Shown: piece after piece, positions 24,178-31,610 of the stretch | Numbering within the stretch: position 1 is the first letter of the stretch | Layout of the letters: every line of letters starts with the position of its first letter | IMG/VR virus record: IMGVR_UViG_3300042198_000072 | Location: 1 to 41,668 of that record | Length of the DNA stretch: 41,668 nucleotides | Strand: one strand, 5' to 3' | DNA from: a virus | Translations under genes and position numbers: made by a program | The notes under the pieces: generated by a model | Database searches by the model: none | What the model saw: the letters and a program-made list of their open reading frames with translations, nothing else | What the model was told of the DNA's origin: nothing

Positions 24178-25104
24178 TTAAGCAAAGACCCAGGAAAGAT
24201 CCTGACGCTGAAAGCCTGGGGTTCCGCTCACGACAAACGAGTCCCTTTGTCCTAGCATCTTGTCGCAGACCTCGGGGCGAACCAAAAACGTCCCACCGTC
24301 GAGGACCAGCTCGCGACCATCCTCTAGCTCGACCCGATGGTCTCCCCCGAGGTAGTCCCCCCAGGAGTTCCGACATACGGCCGCCGGCCGATTCCCCTTC
24401 ACGACGACGACACCCCGAAAGCACATGCAATGCGCCCAGGTGCCCGATGGAGCGCAGAACCCGAGGGAATCCCGACGCATCGCGAAGCCTTGCATTGAGC
24501 AGACCGCGACGTCGTAGCCGTTACTGGCCGCATCGGCCATCTGCTGAAAGGTCGTCGCCAGGGACACGTCCTTAACCGGCTGGTCCTTCGCCTTTGCCTC
24601 GAGCCAGTCCGGCACCCCTCGACCAGGAGCCCCCCAGCGGGCCGCCAGGTCGTCGTTCTCGCTGGTCAGATCGACCGTATCCGATCCGTTCTGGTAGGTC
24701 GTCCGGTAAACCAGTCCGCGAGATAAGAGCCACTTGGCCGCCCACGCGCCGACCGAACCGTCCCCACTGATCCGACCTCCCCCGATCTCGACCCGAGAGC
24801 CGCCATAGATCGGTTCGTCGGCCACCGGATATTTCCATTCCTCATTTTCGCCCCGCAGGCCGATATCGAGGATCAAAGCGTCTTCAGCCGCAAGCCCAAA
24901 CCCCTTGGAGACGCACACTCCGCGCCGCTGCTTGCGGATCGGAAGCCGACGGCCGACCACCTTCTCTTCGAACCATCCCGCGAAGTGGCTGGTCTTGCCG
25001 TCCCATGTCCCATTGATCGGAGTCCCGATCAGCTCCGGGGTCGGGAGGGTCGATACCACCCGCTCGACCTCTTTCGGATCATTCACCCAGCCGCCGAAAT
25101 TCAT
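24178..25104 (-). CDS. Papain-like (C1-type) cysteine peptidase, putative lysis protein
   Basis: The predicted protein has 308 residues from ATG 25104 (TGATG with the upstream gene). The catalytic set reads Cys64 (RGVCVSKG), His225 (TWAHCM) and Asn246 in the motif NSWG, the order and spacing of papain-type peptidases. The region 'EPIYGGSRVEIGGGRISGDG' is strongly reminiscent of a group of phage peptidases I associate with planctomycetes. There is no signal peptide, so export would need a holin-type lesion. It lies in the lysis region, where an endolysin is expected, and no peptidoglycan hydrolase is seen elsewhere. Confidence 0.78.
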   Translation of the reverse strand: MNFGGWVNDPKEVERVVSTLPTPELIGTPINGTWDGKTSHFAGWFEEKVVGRRLPIRKQRRGVCVSKGFGLAAEDALILDIGLRGENEEWKYPVADEPIYGGSRVEIGGGRISGDGSVGAWAAKWLLSRGLVYRTTYQNGSDTVDLTSENDDLAARWGAPGRGVPDWLEAKAKDQPVKDVSLATTFQQMADAASNGYDVAVCSMQGFAMRRDSLGFCAPSGTWAHCMCFRGVVVVKGNRPAAVCRNSWGDYLGGDHRVELEDGRELVLDGGTFLVRPEVCDKMLGQRDSFVVSGTPGFQRQDLSWVFA

Positions 25105-25847
25105 CACCGGCCCCCCTCCGTGTAGTGCAGAATACCCGTCTGGATCTCGCCGAACGCGATTGCCTGGTTTTCGAAGGTCGCGTCCCGGCCTGTCAGCTTG
25201 GCCCCTGTTTGCTTGGCCAGGTCATTGAGGACCGATCGGATCGTCTCTTCGTCGGGCCTTCCGTCGATCAGGACCGCGTTCCGATCCCGTACCGCGAAGA
25301 TCGCGGCCTGGGTCGAGACAAACTTCCCATCTCGGATTTCCTTGGCGACATCCCCGAAGACGCTGGCGATCTTGCGAGAGAGACCCTTGTCAAAGCCGGC
25401 TGCCTTGAACGCGAGCCAGGCTTTGGGAGCCAACCCGAACCGACCCAGATCTGGCCCCTTGTCGGGATCGACCGGACCAGGCGGGACGGGATCAATGGCC
25501 CCCTCGATCTCGATAAACCGCTTCAGTTTGGTTAGGGAGAAAGGACGCTGCTCGTTCCCCGAAGGGCCGACCATCAGAACTTTCAGCTCGTACCGACCAG
25601 GAGCCCCAACCAGGAGGACGCCGTCGTTAGCTGGGGTAAACTTCGTCGCGAACTTCCGCGACCAGTCAGGAGCCGACCGATCATCAAGCGGTATGATCTC
25701 CCAGTCGAACGTCGACCGGTCGACCCCTTCGCCCACCAGAGACCACTCACCGAACGTATCGCGACTGATCTTGTCTGGTCCGTTGATCGAGACGTCGGCC
25801 GAGGCGACCGACGCTAGCACCACCGCCAACCAAATCGCCCGACGCAT
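25104..25847 (-). CDS. Exported protein of the lysis/host-envelope region
   Basis: The predicted protein has 247 residues from ATG 25847, with AGAGGCG upstream; the ORF extension to 25862 would use TTG. Residues 1-17 (MRRAIWLAVVLASVASA) are a clear signal peptide. An immunoglobulin-like beta domain seems to follow (FDWEIIPLDDR, GVLLVGAPGRYELKVLMVGP), then a Pro/Asp linker and a helical C-terminal half. Similar exported proteins occur near the papain-like peptidases in this type of phage. Function not known; possibly an envelope-acting lysis factor. Confidence 0.6.
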   Translation of the reverse strand: MRRAIWLAVVLASVASADVSINGPDKISRDTFGEWSLVGEGVDRSTFDWEIIPLDDRSAPDWSRKFATKFTPANDGVLLVGAPGRYELKVLMVGPSGNEQRPFSLTKLKRFIEIEGAIDPVPPGPVDPDKGPDLGRFGLAPKAWLAFKAAGFDKGLSRKIASVFGDVAKEIRDGKFVSTQAAIFAVRDRNAVLIDGRPDEETIRSVLNDLAKQTGAKLTGRDATFENQAIAFGEIQTGILHYTEGGR

Positions 25848-25860
25848 CTGTTCGCCTCTC

Positions 25861-25911
25861 AAAAATGGGGATGACCCCTGAAGCCGAAAGGGTCGGAAGG
25901 CTCCAGGGGTC
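25861..25911 (-). terminator. Intrinsic terminator after the membrane protein genes
   Basis: Read leftward, an eight-base GACCCCTG/CAGGGGTC stem with inner AGCC/GGCT pairing (25911-25873) is followed by CCCCATTTTT (to 25861). It lies just after the stop at 25920 and before the next gene, so it would limit read-through from the promoter at 26661-26688. Confidence 0.65.
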
Positions 25912-25919
25912 GGGGTGAT

Positions 25920-26273
25920 TTACTTGAGCAAAAGGGGCAGGATGTACTTTGCAACAAACTTCGCCGCCGCCAGCAACAAAGCGGGATTGATCCCCCCTGA
26001 GATCTGGACGCTGGGAGGATTGAGGGCCAGCTCCGAGCATTCCCGACCGACCTGGCGGAAAGCGTCCTCTTCGTTCATCGGAGTATCCCCGATCACCGGC
26101 GGGCCACCGGCGGCATCGGCCGCGAGCTTCGCGCCGTAGCCGACGACGTTGTAGGCCGCTTCGATCGCCTGCGGAGCATTCTCAGACAGCGTCCCGGCCG
26201 TGAAGAACCCGAAGAGATCCGAGACCGCTCGGACCGGGACATCCTGGGGAAAACCGACTTCATAGCGTGCCAT
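25920..26273 (-). CDS. Membrane-associated protein, holin candidate
   Basis: The predicted protein has 117 residues. The C-terminus is one hydrophobic helix (NPALLLAAAKFVAKYILPLLL). The N-terminal 90 residues are soluble and mildly acidic. ATG 26273 overlaps the upstream stop as TAATG. A small membrane protein next to another membrane protein in the lysis region suggests a holin or pinholin, but a single C-terminal helix is unusual for a canonical holin. Confidence 0.5.
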   Translation of the reverse strand: MARYEVGFPQDVPVRAVSDLFGFFTAGTLSENAPQAIEAAYNVVGYGAKLAADAAGGPPVIGDTPMNEEDAFRQVGRECSELALNPPSVQISGGINPALLLAAAKFVAKYILPLLLK

Positions 26274-26629
26274 TATTTGGCCCCTTTCTCTTTGATCTGC
26301 TCGACTAGGACTAGCCTCTCTTGACGCATCGACTCGACGATCTCCAAAAAGGATTCCGTAAGTCTTTTGGTCATTTCCAAATGGTTGGAACGCTCGGCCT
26401 CGAAGATCTGGGAAAAGGCTTCTCGTGTGTTGTCGCGTTCTTTGGAGTCATGAGCTTGAATCAAAGAAATGATCTGCTTGTGTTGATCGATCAGGACGGG
26501 GGCCGCATAGAAGATGCCGTAGCAAACGACCGCGAGCATAGAAACAGAGACGACGGTCCCGGACTCTCTTCGTCCGAGCCACTCAACAACCTTGTCGATA
26601 GTTCCCTTGGCTAGCTCCGTCGGGGACAA
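26273..26629 (-). CDS. Membrane protein with coiled coil (holin/spanin candidate)
   Basis: The predicted protein has 118 residues from TTG 26629, supported by AGAGGAG eight bases upstream. One transmembrane helix (about residues 25-46, TVVSVSMLAVVCYGIFYAAPV) is followed by a long charged helix with coiled-coil character (residues 50-112). This topology suits an inner-membrane spanin or an antiholin-like regulator. It is the first gene after the promoter at 26661-26688. Confidence 0.55.
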   Translation of the reverse strand: MSPTELAKGTIDKVVEWLGRRESGTVVSVSMLAVVCYGIFYAAPVLIDQHKQIISLIQAHDSKERDNTREAFSQIFEAERSNHLEMTKRLTESFLEIVESMRQERLVLVEQIKEKGAK

Positions 26630-26660
26630 ACCGCGTCTCCTCTGCCATCATGGCCGAGGC

Positions 26661-26688
26661 ATTGTACCGACCAGCGTCTGATCTGCAA
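26661..26688 (-). promoter_or_regulatory. Leftward promoter before the lysis genes
   Basis: The minus strand reads TTGCAG (26688-26683), 16 bases, TACAAT (26666-26661). It lies 32 bases before the first lysis-region start. Confidence 0.6.
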
Positions 26689-26708
26689 GGTCGGTTAGAC
26701 GGAGATCC

Positions 26709-26951
26709 TCAAAACTCCACTCTCGGACCCCAGAAAGAATTCATCACATTCGCGGCTTCGCACTCCACGTCGGAGAACCAAGCAAAGGCGATACCATTGA
26801 TGAATTCGATCGACACCACCGCAAAGTATCCATCAGAACCGGACTGGTTGAAAATTAAATAGTGCTCGCTTGGAGACCACACCCGATACCATCCCTCCTC
26901 AGTGGGAGGGGTTTGGGTGTAGCCGGGTGGGGGTGTTGGCTGGTCAGTCAC
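26709..26951 (-). CDS. Small phage accessory protein
   Basis: The predicted protein has 80 residues from GTG 26951, which has AGGAGG six bases upstream; an extended frame to 26984 has no such support. The sequence starts TDQPTPPPGYTQTPPTEEGW and continues as a short beta domain (YRVWSPSEHYLIFNQSGSDG), as in small phage early proteins. Its start overlaps the shifted-frame end of the pentapeptide gene. Function unknown. Confidence 0.55.
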   Translation of the reverse strand: MTDQPTPPPGYTQTPPTEEGWYRVWSPSEHYLIFNQSGSDGYFAVVSIEFINGIAFAWFSDVECEAANVMNSFWGPRVEF

Positions 26952-27331
26952 GCGGCACCTCCTTTCGCTGCAACCGACCATCAATCAATAGCCACCCATC
27001 AAATGATGATGTTGCCAAAGACCCACTCAGATTGGACCCACGCAGATCGGCCCCATTCAGATCGGCCCCAACGCAGATCAGCCCAACGCAGATTGGACCC
27101 ACTCAGATCAGCCCAACGCAGATTGGACCCACGCATCGACCATTGGGGTAGCACGTTGTGCTCCCACGCCCAACCCAAATACTTCCTCCATTCCGCACGC
27201 ACCAGAAATTCCTGGTGCTGCGGGGTGTACTCGGGAATATCGACCCGATCGCCAAACTCAGCGAGAAATAGTTCCTTCGCTGATTCACACGCCTTCAGGT
27301 TGATCAACTGATCGATTGTAATTGTTAGCAT
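26944..27331 (-). pseudogene. Pentapeptide-repeat protein with a one-base frameshift
   Basis: The original frame (27331-26999, 110 residues) opens with a helical N-terminal region and then pentapeptide units RGSNL, RWADL, SGSNL and RWADL, each coded by 15 bases. The fifth unit is 16 bases long (CGTT followed by GGGGCC), and after it the frame degenerates to GRSEWGRSAW and so on. Removing one base restores NGADL, RGSNL and SGSL, and the reading continues to a stop at 26944 that overlaps the GTG start of the next gene (GTGACTGA). The restored protein is 128 residues. It is probably a frameshifted or slippage-regulated pentapeptide protein; a sequencing error is possible. Confidence 0.65.
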
Positions 27332-27654
27332 CTCGGAACCTCCGCTCGCGGGCCGAAGGCGGTAATTTGATCAACAATCACGTCACGATAGTAGCGTGAA
27401 CCATCCGACTTCCACCGCATTAGTACACAGCCGCCAGACGACGTAATCTGGACGCACAAATATCGAAATTCTTCGTACTCACACCACCACCCCACGCCCC
27501 ATCCCTCCGGCTTCTCCGTCGGCCAGGGAGCGTCGAGGGAATGGAACTCGATGCGGACAGGCTTGTCGTCTTGCTTCACAGTAACGGCAAAGATCCGATC
27601 GATAACCTCACACAACATCGTGTGCTCGTCGTAGATAAATTCGCTGATCTTCAT
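27325..27654 (-). CDS. Small accessory protein
   Basis: The predicted protein has 109 residues from ATG 27654 (a GTG one codon upstream is alternative), behind GGGGTG. It is rich in aromatic residues, with a WWCEYEEFRYLCV stretch suggesting a compact beta fold. Its end overlaps the pentapeptide gene start by seven bases. No family recognised. Confidence 0.55.
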   Translation of the reverse strand: MKISEFIYDEHTMLCEVIDRIFAVTVKQDDKPVRIEFHSLDAPWPTEKPEGWGVGWWCEYEEFRYLCVQITSSGGCVLMRWKSDGSRYYRDVIVDQITAFGPRAEVPRC

Positions 27655-27723
27655 CACTCACCCCTTTCCTCGATCTAAACCGATCCCTCAAATCCCTTAA
27701 ACGGTCTCCAGTCGATGACAGGG

Positions 27724-27963
27724 TTACTTGCCCAACTCGGCCAAGATCTGTCCCAGCATCCGCAGGGAGGGTCGGGCTCGACCTAGCTCGATCGACCGCA
27801 GCATGTCGTAGGAGCATCCGACCCGCTCCGCGAGTTGTCGCTGGGTCCATCCGTGCCGCTGCCGGATCTCCCGCAGACGCTGGCCGAGGGTCTGATAGAC
27901 CCCTTCGATGTCTTGGACGACCTGGGCCGCCGCTTTGGGCTCCATTAGCTCGACTCCGTTCAT
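27724..27963 (-). CDS. XRE-family helix-turn-helix regulator
   Basis: The predicted protein has 79 residues. The HTH is clear: LREIRQRHGWTQRQLAERVG, then CSYDMLRSIELGRARPSLRML, the standard Cro/C1 pattern. It starts at ATG 27963, overlapping the upstream stop. It is encoded at the distal end of the replication operon, which suggests an autoregulator or late control role; the target is unknown. Confidence 0.85.
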   Translation of the reverse strand: MNGVELMEPKAAAQVVQDIEGVYQTLGQRLREIRQRHGWTQRQLAERVGCSYDMLRSIELGRARPSLRMLGQILAELGK

Positions 27964-28325
27964 TCGCTCGCCTCCGCCTTCACAATTGGCCCCCGCAGGG
28001 CCAGAAATTTCCCGACCGGGTCATCCCAACCTTGATAAACCGGAATCCCCAGATCCCGAGCAAAGCGAACCTCTTGGTCGGCCCCGGGGGAAGGTCCAGG
28101 CAATCGGATCAGGTCGGTACACTGCCGGACCCACCGCAGGCATCGACGGAGCCACCAGTCGTACTCGTGGGGGTATACCTGGTCCCAGGGATGCCCCTCG
28201 ACGATCGGGGAATAGGACAAGATCCCCGCTACCGCGAGTCTCTCTTGCTCCAGTTGGTGTTGGGCATATCGCCGGGCTGGGTCGTCCGAATACGGACCCG
28301 CCAAGTAAATCAATGGTTCTCTCAA
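27960..28325 (-). CDS. DUF4406/DUF1937-like (nucleoside deoxyribosyltransferase-like) protein
   Basis: The predicted protein has 121 residues from TTG 28325, overlapping the RuvC-like stop as TTGA with GGAG seven bases upstream. It shows the family's core: an N-terminal IYLAGPYSDD loop, a helix with 'AVAGILSYSPIVEGHPW', a YDWWLRR helix, the TDLIRLPGPSPGAD segment and EVRFARDLGIPVYQ. Family members bind nucleotide-type ligands and are common in phage nucleotide metabolism; the exact substrate is not known. Confidence 0.75.
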   Translation of the reverse strand: MREPLIYLAGPYSDDPARRYAQHQLEQERLAVAGILSYSPIVEGHPWDQVYPHEYDWWLRRCLRWVRQCTDLIRLPGPSPGADQEVRFARDLGIPVYQGWDDPVGKFLALRGPIVKAEASE

Positions 28326-28795
28326 TGCGCCACTCCGTCAGCCAGAGCCAGTCCTAGATCGAAATTCCCATAGTCGAGAAGCCAGAGCGCGTCGGCGTGA
28401 TTGTCATCGATCACGCTCCAGCCCCGCCGTCGGGCCGCCTCGATCATGTCGGGCTTTTTTGCGTTCCCCCTCCCCGTCGCGTGCTTTTTGATCGTCGAGG
28501 GAGAGTAGCCCTTGCAATCGACGCCCCGCTCTTCGCACCAGAGTTTGAGGACGCCTTGCAGCTCCACTTGGATTAAGGCTCCGTTCATCCGGCCCTGCCC
28601 GTAGATGTTGGCCGACTCGAAGACGACCAAACCGAACGATTCCGATCGGTATAGCTCGGAGAGCTTCGCCCGGAACCTGACCAGACGCATCCCCCCGGAT
28701 TCGTCCCTCTTGATCGAGAGATCCCAAACCCCCGACAATTCGGGAGAAAGAGCCCATCCGCACTTCGTTGCGATGTCCAACGCCAAAATCGTCAC
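28322..28795 (-). CDS. RuvC-like Holliday junction resolvase
   Basis: The predicted protein has 157 residues from GTG 28795. RNase H-fold motifs: LALDIATKCGWA (first Asp), LVVFESANIYG (catalytic Glu), YSPSTIKKHATGRGNAKKPD (basic DNA-binding loop) and DDNHADALWLLDYG (final Asp pair). Length and motif spacing match phage RuvC-type resolvases, which resolve branched DNA before packaging. It follows the initiator operon with a four-base spacing. Confidence 0.85.
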   Translation of the reverse strand: MTILALDIATKCGWALSPELSGVWDLSIKRDESGGMRLVRFRAKLSELYRSESFGLVVFESANIYGQGRMNGALIQVELQGVLKLWCEERGVDCKGYSPSTIKKHATGRGNAKKPDMIEAARRRGWSVIDDNHADALWLLDYGNFDLGLALADGVAH

Positions 28796-28799
28796 CCGT

Positions 28800-29519
28800 T
28801 CACCCCTTTTCTTCGATCTTAACTGGCTTAATCCGATTCGTGACCGCTCTCAGCGAACCACCAAATCGAGCCTGTAGCTCGTCGTGGCATTGATCGACCC
28901 TTCGCTTCTCATCTGGCGATAAGTCCCAAAACGACCTTTCCATCATCCCGACTGGCTGGGGTTGTTCCGTTCCGCTGATCCGCCACTTCGGTCCCCACTC
29001 CCTTACTACGGTGTCGAGTACCTCCCTGCTCATCCCCCCTTCCTGACAGCAACACCGAACCGAATGGACTCGACGTAGTGCGTTGTCCGGGAAGTTGTGC
29101 GACCTCCAGACCCACTCCACGACTCGCACGCGATTGCCTGTCCCAGGGTCGAGCATCGTCCAATAGGGGGCCGATCCGATAAACACACCGCACGCCCCCG
29201 TATCGCGGCAGTAGACACATTGGTAGGCTGCTTCGCCGTGCTTGGCGAATTCCCGCCGGACTGACGCCTTGGTGTCGATGTCGCGGGCGATCCGCCAGAC
29301 CTCGACCACATGCCGTTCGGCCCTAGGGGTCGTTTCCATCATCAGGATCTGATCGGTAGCCGCCTTCGCCGCCTCCAGCGTCAGACCGCCGATCATGCCC
29401 GTAATCCGGTCGGCCGTTACCGCCGCCTCGGCGTCCGACTGTTCGTCCAGAAATCGTTTCCACGACCCGAACGTCGCCTTGTGGTACACGATCCACTCTG
29501 TTAGCTCGGTGCTTGTCAT
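28800..29519 (-). CDS. Zinc-cluster protein after the initiator (helicase-loader candidate)
   Basis: The predicted protein has 239 residues. The N-terminal 70 residues are helical (SWKRFLDEQSDAEAAVTADR), followed by Cys clusters CVYCRDTGACGVF and VRCCCQEGG that probably bind zinc. The gene overlaps the O-like initiator by ATGA and precedes the resolvase, the usual position of a helicase loader. No Walker ATPase motif is seen, so a lambda P-like non-ATPase loader or another replication accessory is the most that can be said. Confidence 0.55.
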   Translation of the reverse strand: MTSTELTEWIVYHKATFGSWKRFLDEQSDAEAAVTADRITGMIGGLTLEAAKAATDQILMMETTPRAERHVVEVWRIARDIDTKASVRREFAKHGEAAYQCVYCRDTGACGVFIGSAPYWTMLDPGTGNRVRVVEWVWRSHNFPDNALRRVHSVRCCCQEGGMSREVLDTVVREWGPKWRISGTEQPQPVGMMERSFWDLSPDEKRRVDQCHDELQARFGGSLRAVTNRIKPVKIEEKG

Positions 29520-30616
29520 CGTCTCCCCCTCAGCGCTTCAATGACGGTCGTCGGCTTGGTCGGCGCCGCCACCCCCTTGTCGTGATACTTCCTCTCCAAG
29601 ACCGCCAGCCAGTTGTCGTCCCGCAGGAGCCAGTCGAGGCTCGCCCGAAACGGGGGAGATCCGGCCTTGCCCGGCACCCGGCCGCACAAAAACCCGCTCT
29701 CGGGGATCATGGCGATGATCTCCCTCCACCGACGGGCGAACTGATCCGACCGGAGACACTCGCGCAGCTTGTGGAGCCTTCCCCCGAGAATCTCGACCGA
29801 CTCGTTCAAGCCGGCTTTGGCCGCGATCGCGTTCCACTCCGCGACGATCTGGTCTTTCACGATGAAGGGATTCCGGCTGGGGTCGACCGCTTCGTTTGTC
29901 GACTGCGGAAGATGCGAGAGCTTGCTGGCGACATCGTCGGGATTGTCCCCGAAAACGTCTTTCATGCTCCTTTGGAATTCATTGGTGAGGGGAGGGGGAC
30001 TTTCCTCCTCCTTCCCTGGTAGGGTTCTATTGGTAGAGTTCATTGGTAGAGTTAGGGTCTCAGCGTGAGACCCCTCCCGTCTCAGCGTGAGACCCCTACC
30101 CGTCTCAGCGTGAGACCCCTCCCGTCTCAGCGTGAGACCCCTACCCGTCTCAGCGTGAGACCCCTCCCGTCTCAGCGTGAGACCCCTAGATTCGCTTTGT
30201 GGTCTCACCATGAGACCTATAGACGTCTCACCATGAGACCCCTCAGTAGTGGTCTCATCATGAGACCTCACCCCCTTTTCTTTGGCCTTGGATCGATTCA
30301 GGTTCCGAAGCCGTCGGGCGTCGAGCTGGTAGAGATTCGACGACGGTTTCCCAGCTTCGTTTGTCCGCCGCTGGTAGCTCACGACGCCGATCTCCCGCAG
30401 ACGTCCGATCGAGCGATGAATTGAGGCGCGCGAGCAACAGCAAAACGTTTGCATCCTCGCCCAACTCGGGAACGACTGGCCCCGACCGTCGGCATGGGCC
30501 GCCAAGCAGATCAGGACCAGCTTTTCGGTCGGACTCAATCTCAACTCACCATCCCCGACCACGCCCTGGGCCAGTGCGCACCATTGCCAGCCGGTCATCT
30601 CCTGTTGCCGATCCAT
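29516..30616 (-). CDS. O-like replication initiator with internal iterons
   Basis: The predicted protein has 366 residues. Residues 25-90 form a winged-helix domain (LSPTEKLVLICLAAHADGRG, then SFPSWARMQTFCCCSRASIH and IGRLREIGVVSYQRR). The middle (about residues 115-190) is a repetitive linker coded by the iterons and reads as a 15-residue repeat with GLTLRREGSHAETGR. The C-terminal third is helical and may contact the loader or helicase. As in lambda O, the origin appears to sit inside the initiator gene. It lies downstream of recT and is ATGA-coupled to the next gene. Confidence 0.78.
   Translation of the reverse strand: MDRQQEMTGWQWCALAQGVVGDGELRLSPTEKLVLICLAAHADGRGQSFPSWARMQTFCCCSRASIHRSIGRLREIGVVSYQRRTNEAGKPSSNLYQLDARRLRNLNRSKAKEKGVRSHDETTTEGSHGETSIGLMVRPQSESRGLTLRREGSHAETGRGLTLRREGSHAETGRGLTLRREGSHAETLTLPMNSTNRTLPGKEEESPPPLTNEFQRSMKDVFGDNPDDVASKLSHLPQSTNEAVDPSRNPFIVKDQIVAEWNAIAAKAGLNESVEILGGRLHKLRECLRSDQFARRWREIIAMIPESGFLCGRVPGKAGSPPFRASLDWLLRDDNWLAVLERKYHDKGVAAPTKPTTVIEALRGRR
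30057..30266. repeat. Nine iterons, putative replication origin
   Basis: Nine 15-base palindromes: six identical GTCTCA-GCG-TGAGAC at 30057, 30079, 30102, 30124, 30147 and 30169, and three variants with CCA or TCA centres at 30202, 30225 and 30252. The six are spaced 22/23 bases apart, two helical turns, so an initiator could bind all on one face. They lie within the gene for the O-like initiator. Confidence 0.82.
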
Positions 30617-30632
30617 GACGTCCGCACCTTCC

Positions 30633-31610
30633 CTAGTTGGTCCGCTCGATCATCCGCTCCAATGCCGCCGGCTGGTCGGCCGTCGGCAGTTGACAAAGCT
30701 GGTCGTACTCGCTCTTGTCGATCACGCCGGCCGTCATGGCCTTGAGAACCTGTAGATGAGGCTTGTTTGGTGGGGCGTCCGCGTCGAGAATCTCCCCCTC
30801 GACGGAGACCGACTCAACAGGAGCGGACTCGGGCAACAGAGAATCCGTCAGAACGTCGAGACTCGACCGCCCGCCGGCCGCCTCGATTACGACCGATCTC
30901 GGCTTCCCCAGGTCGAGCTCTTCGCGCTCATCGATCGCGACCGCTTGCCGGAGATCATCCGAACAAGGAAGAGTCTTGCAAAGCCGACGGATGACCGTCT
31001 TTTTGGCCATCGCGACGTAATGATTCACCCAGGGAGACCCCGGCTTGCTCCCCGCCTTCGACATCGACCGAATCCGATCGACGTCCTTTTTGCTCATCAC
31101 GTCAAATTGTGTCACCCCACCAGCGAGCCAGGCGATAGCGTAGACATGGGTCAACGATGCCGGGATCTCGTCTCCCGCCGGCTTGTGCTTGACGTAGGGA
31201 TTAGTCCCGTAGTCGAAATCGAATTCGTCACCCCCGAAGACCGCCCGAGATTCGACTTTGAGGATCGAGCCCGACCGCCGAACCAGCTCCAAAAATCCCT
31301 GATATCCGATCACCAGTTGGCACTCGAACGTTCCGGCCTGACTGTTTCGAAACGGGATCAAGTAGGCATGGCCCAAGTGGTTATTGGGAGACAAACCCAG
31401 CTTGGTGCATTCGATCAGCGAACCGACCAGGCTCGCTTGGGTACACTCCAACAGCTTGGGGGTCTCCCGGATCGCCATCGCGCACAATTCCAGCGCTCGC
31501 TCGACCGGAATATGCCGAGGCAGAAGCCGAGCCATTGGCTCCCGATACGGTTCCAGAAGCTTGGCGACCGTTGCCGCCCGATCTGACCCTTTAACGACTT
31601 GCGTCCCCAT
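30633..31610 (-). CDS. recT: RecT-family single-strand annealing protein
   Basis: The predicted protein has 325 residues from ATG 31610 (TAATG with the exonuclease stop); a longer frame to 31742 lies inside the exonuclease gene and is discarded. RecT core motifs are visible: LCAMAIRETPKLLECTQASL, LGLSPNNHLGHAYLIPF, CQLVIGYQGFLELVRRSG, then SPWVNHYVAMAKKTVIRRL and CKTLP. It anneals ssDNA produced by the paired YqaJ exonuclease, for recombination and replication restart. The C-terminal 80 residues are acidic and less conserved, as usual. Confidence 0.92.
   Translation of the reverse strand: MGTQVVKGSDRAATVAKLLEPYREPMARLLPRHIPVERALELCAMAIRETPKLLECTQASLVGSLIECTKLGLSPNNHLGHAYLIPFRNSQAGTFECQLVIGYQGFLELVRRSGSILKVESRAVFGGDEFDFDYGTNPYVKHKPAGDEIPASLTHVYAIAWLAGGVTQFDVMSKKDVDRIRSMSKAGSKPGSPWVNHYVAMAKKTVIRRLCKTLPCSDDLRQAVAIDEREELDLGKPRSVVIEAAGGRSSLDVLTDSLLPESAPVESVSVEGEILDADAPPNKPHLQVLKAMTAGVIDKSEYDQLCQLPTADQPAALERMIERTN

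Noticed and set aside
30057-30266. CRISPR array
   Set aside because: The units are 15-base palindromes with 7-8-base spacers of nearly constant sequence inside a gene, and there are no cas genes.
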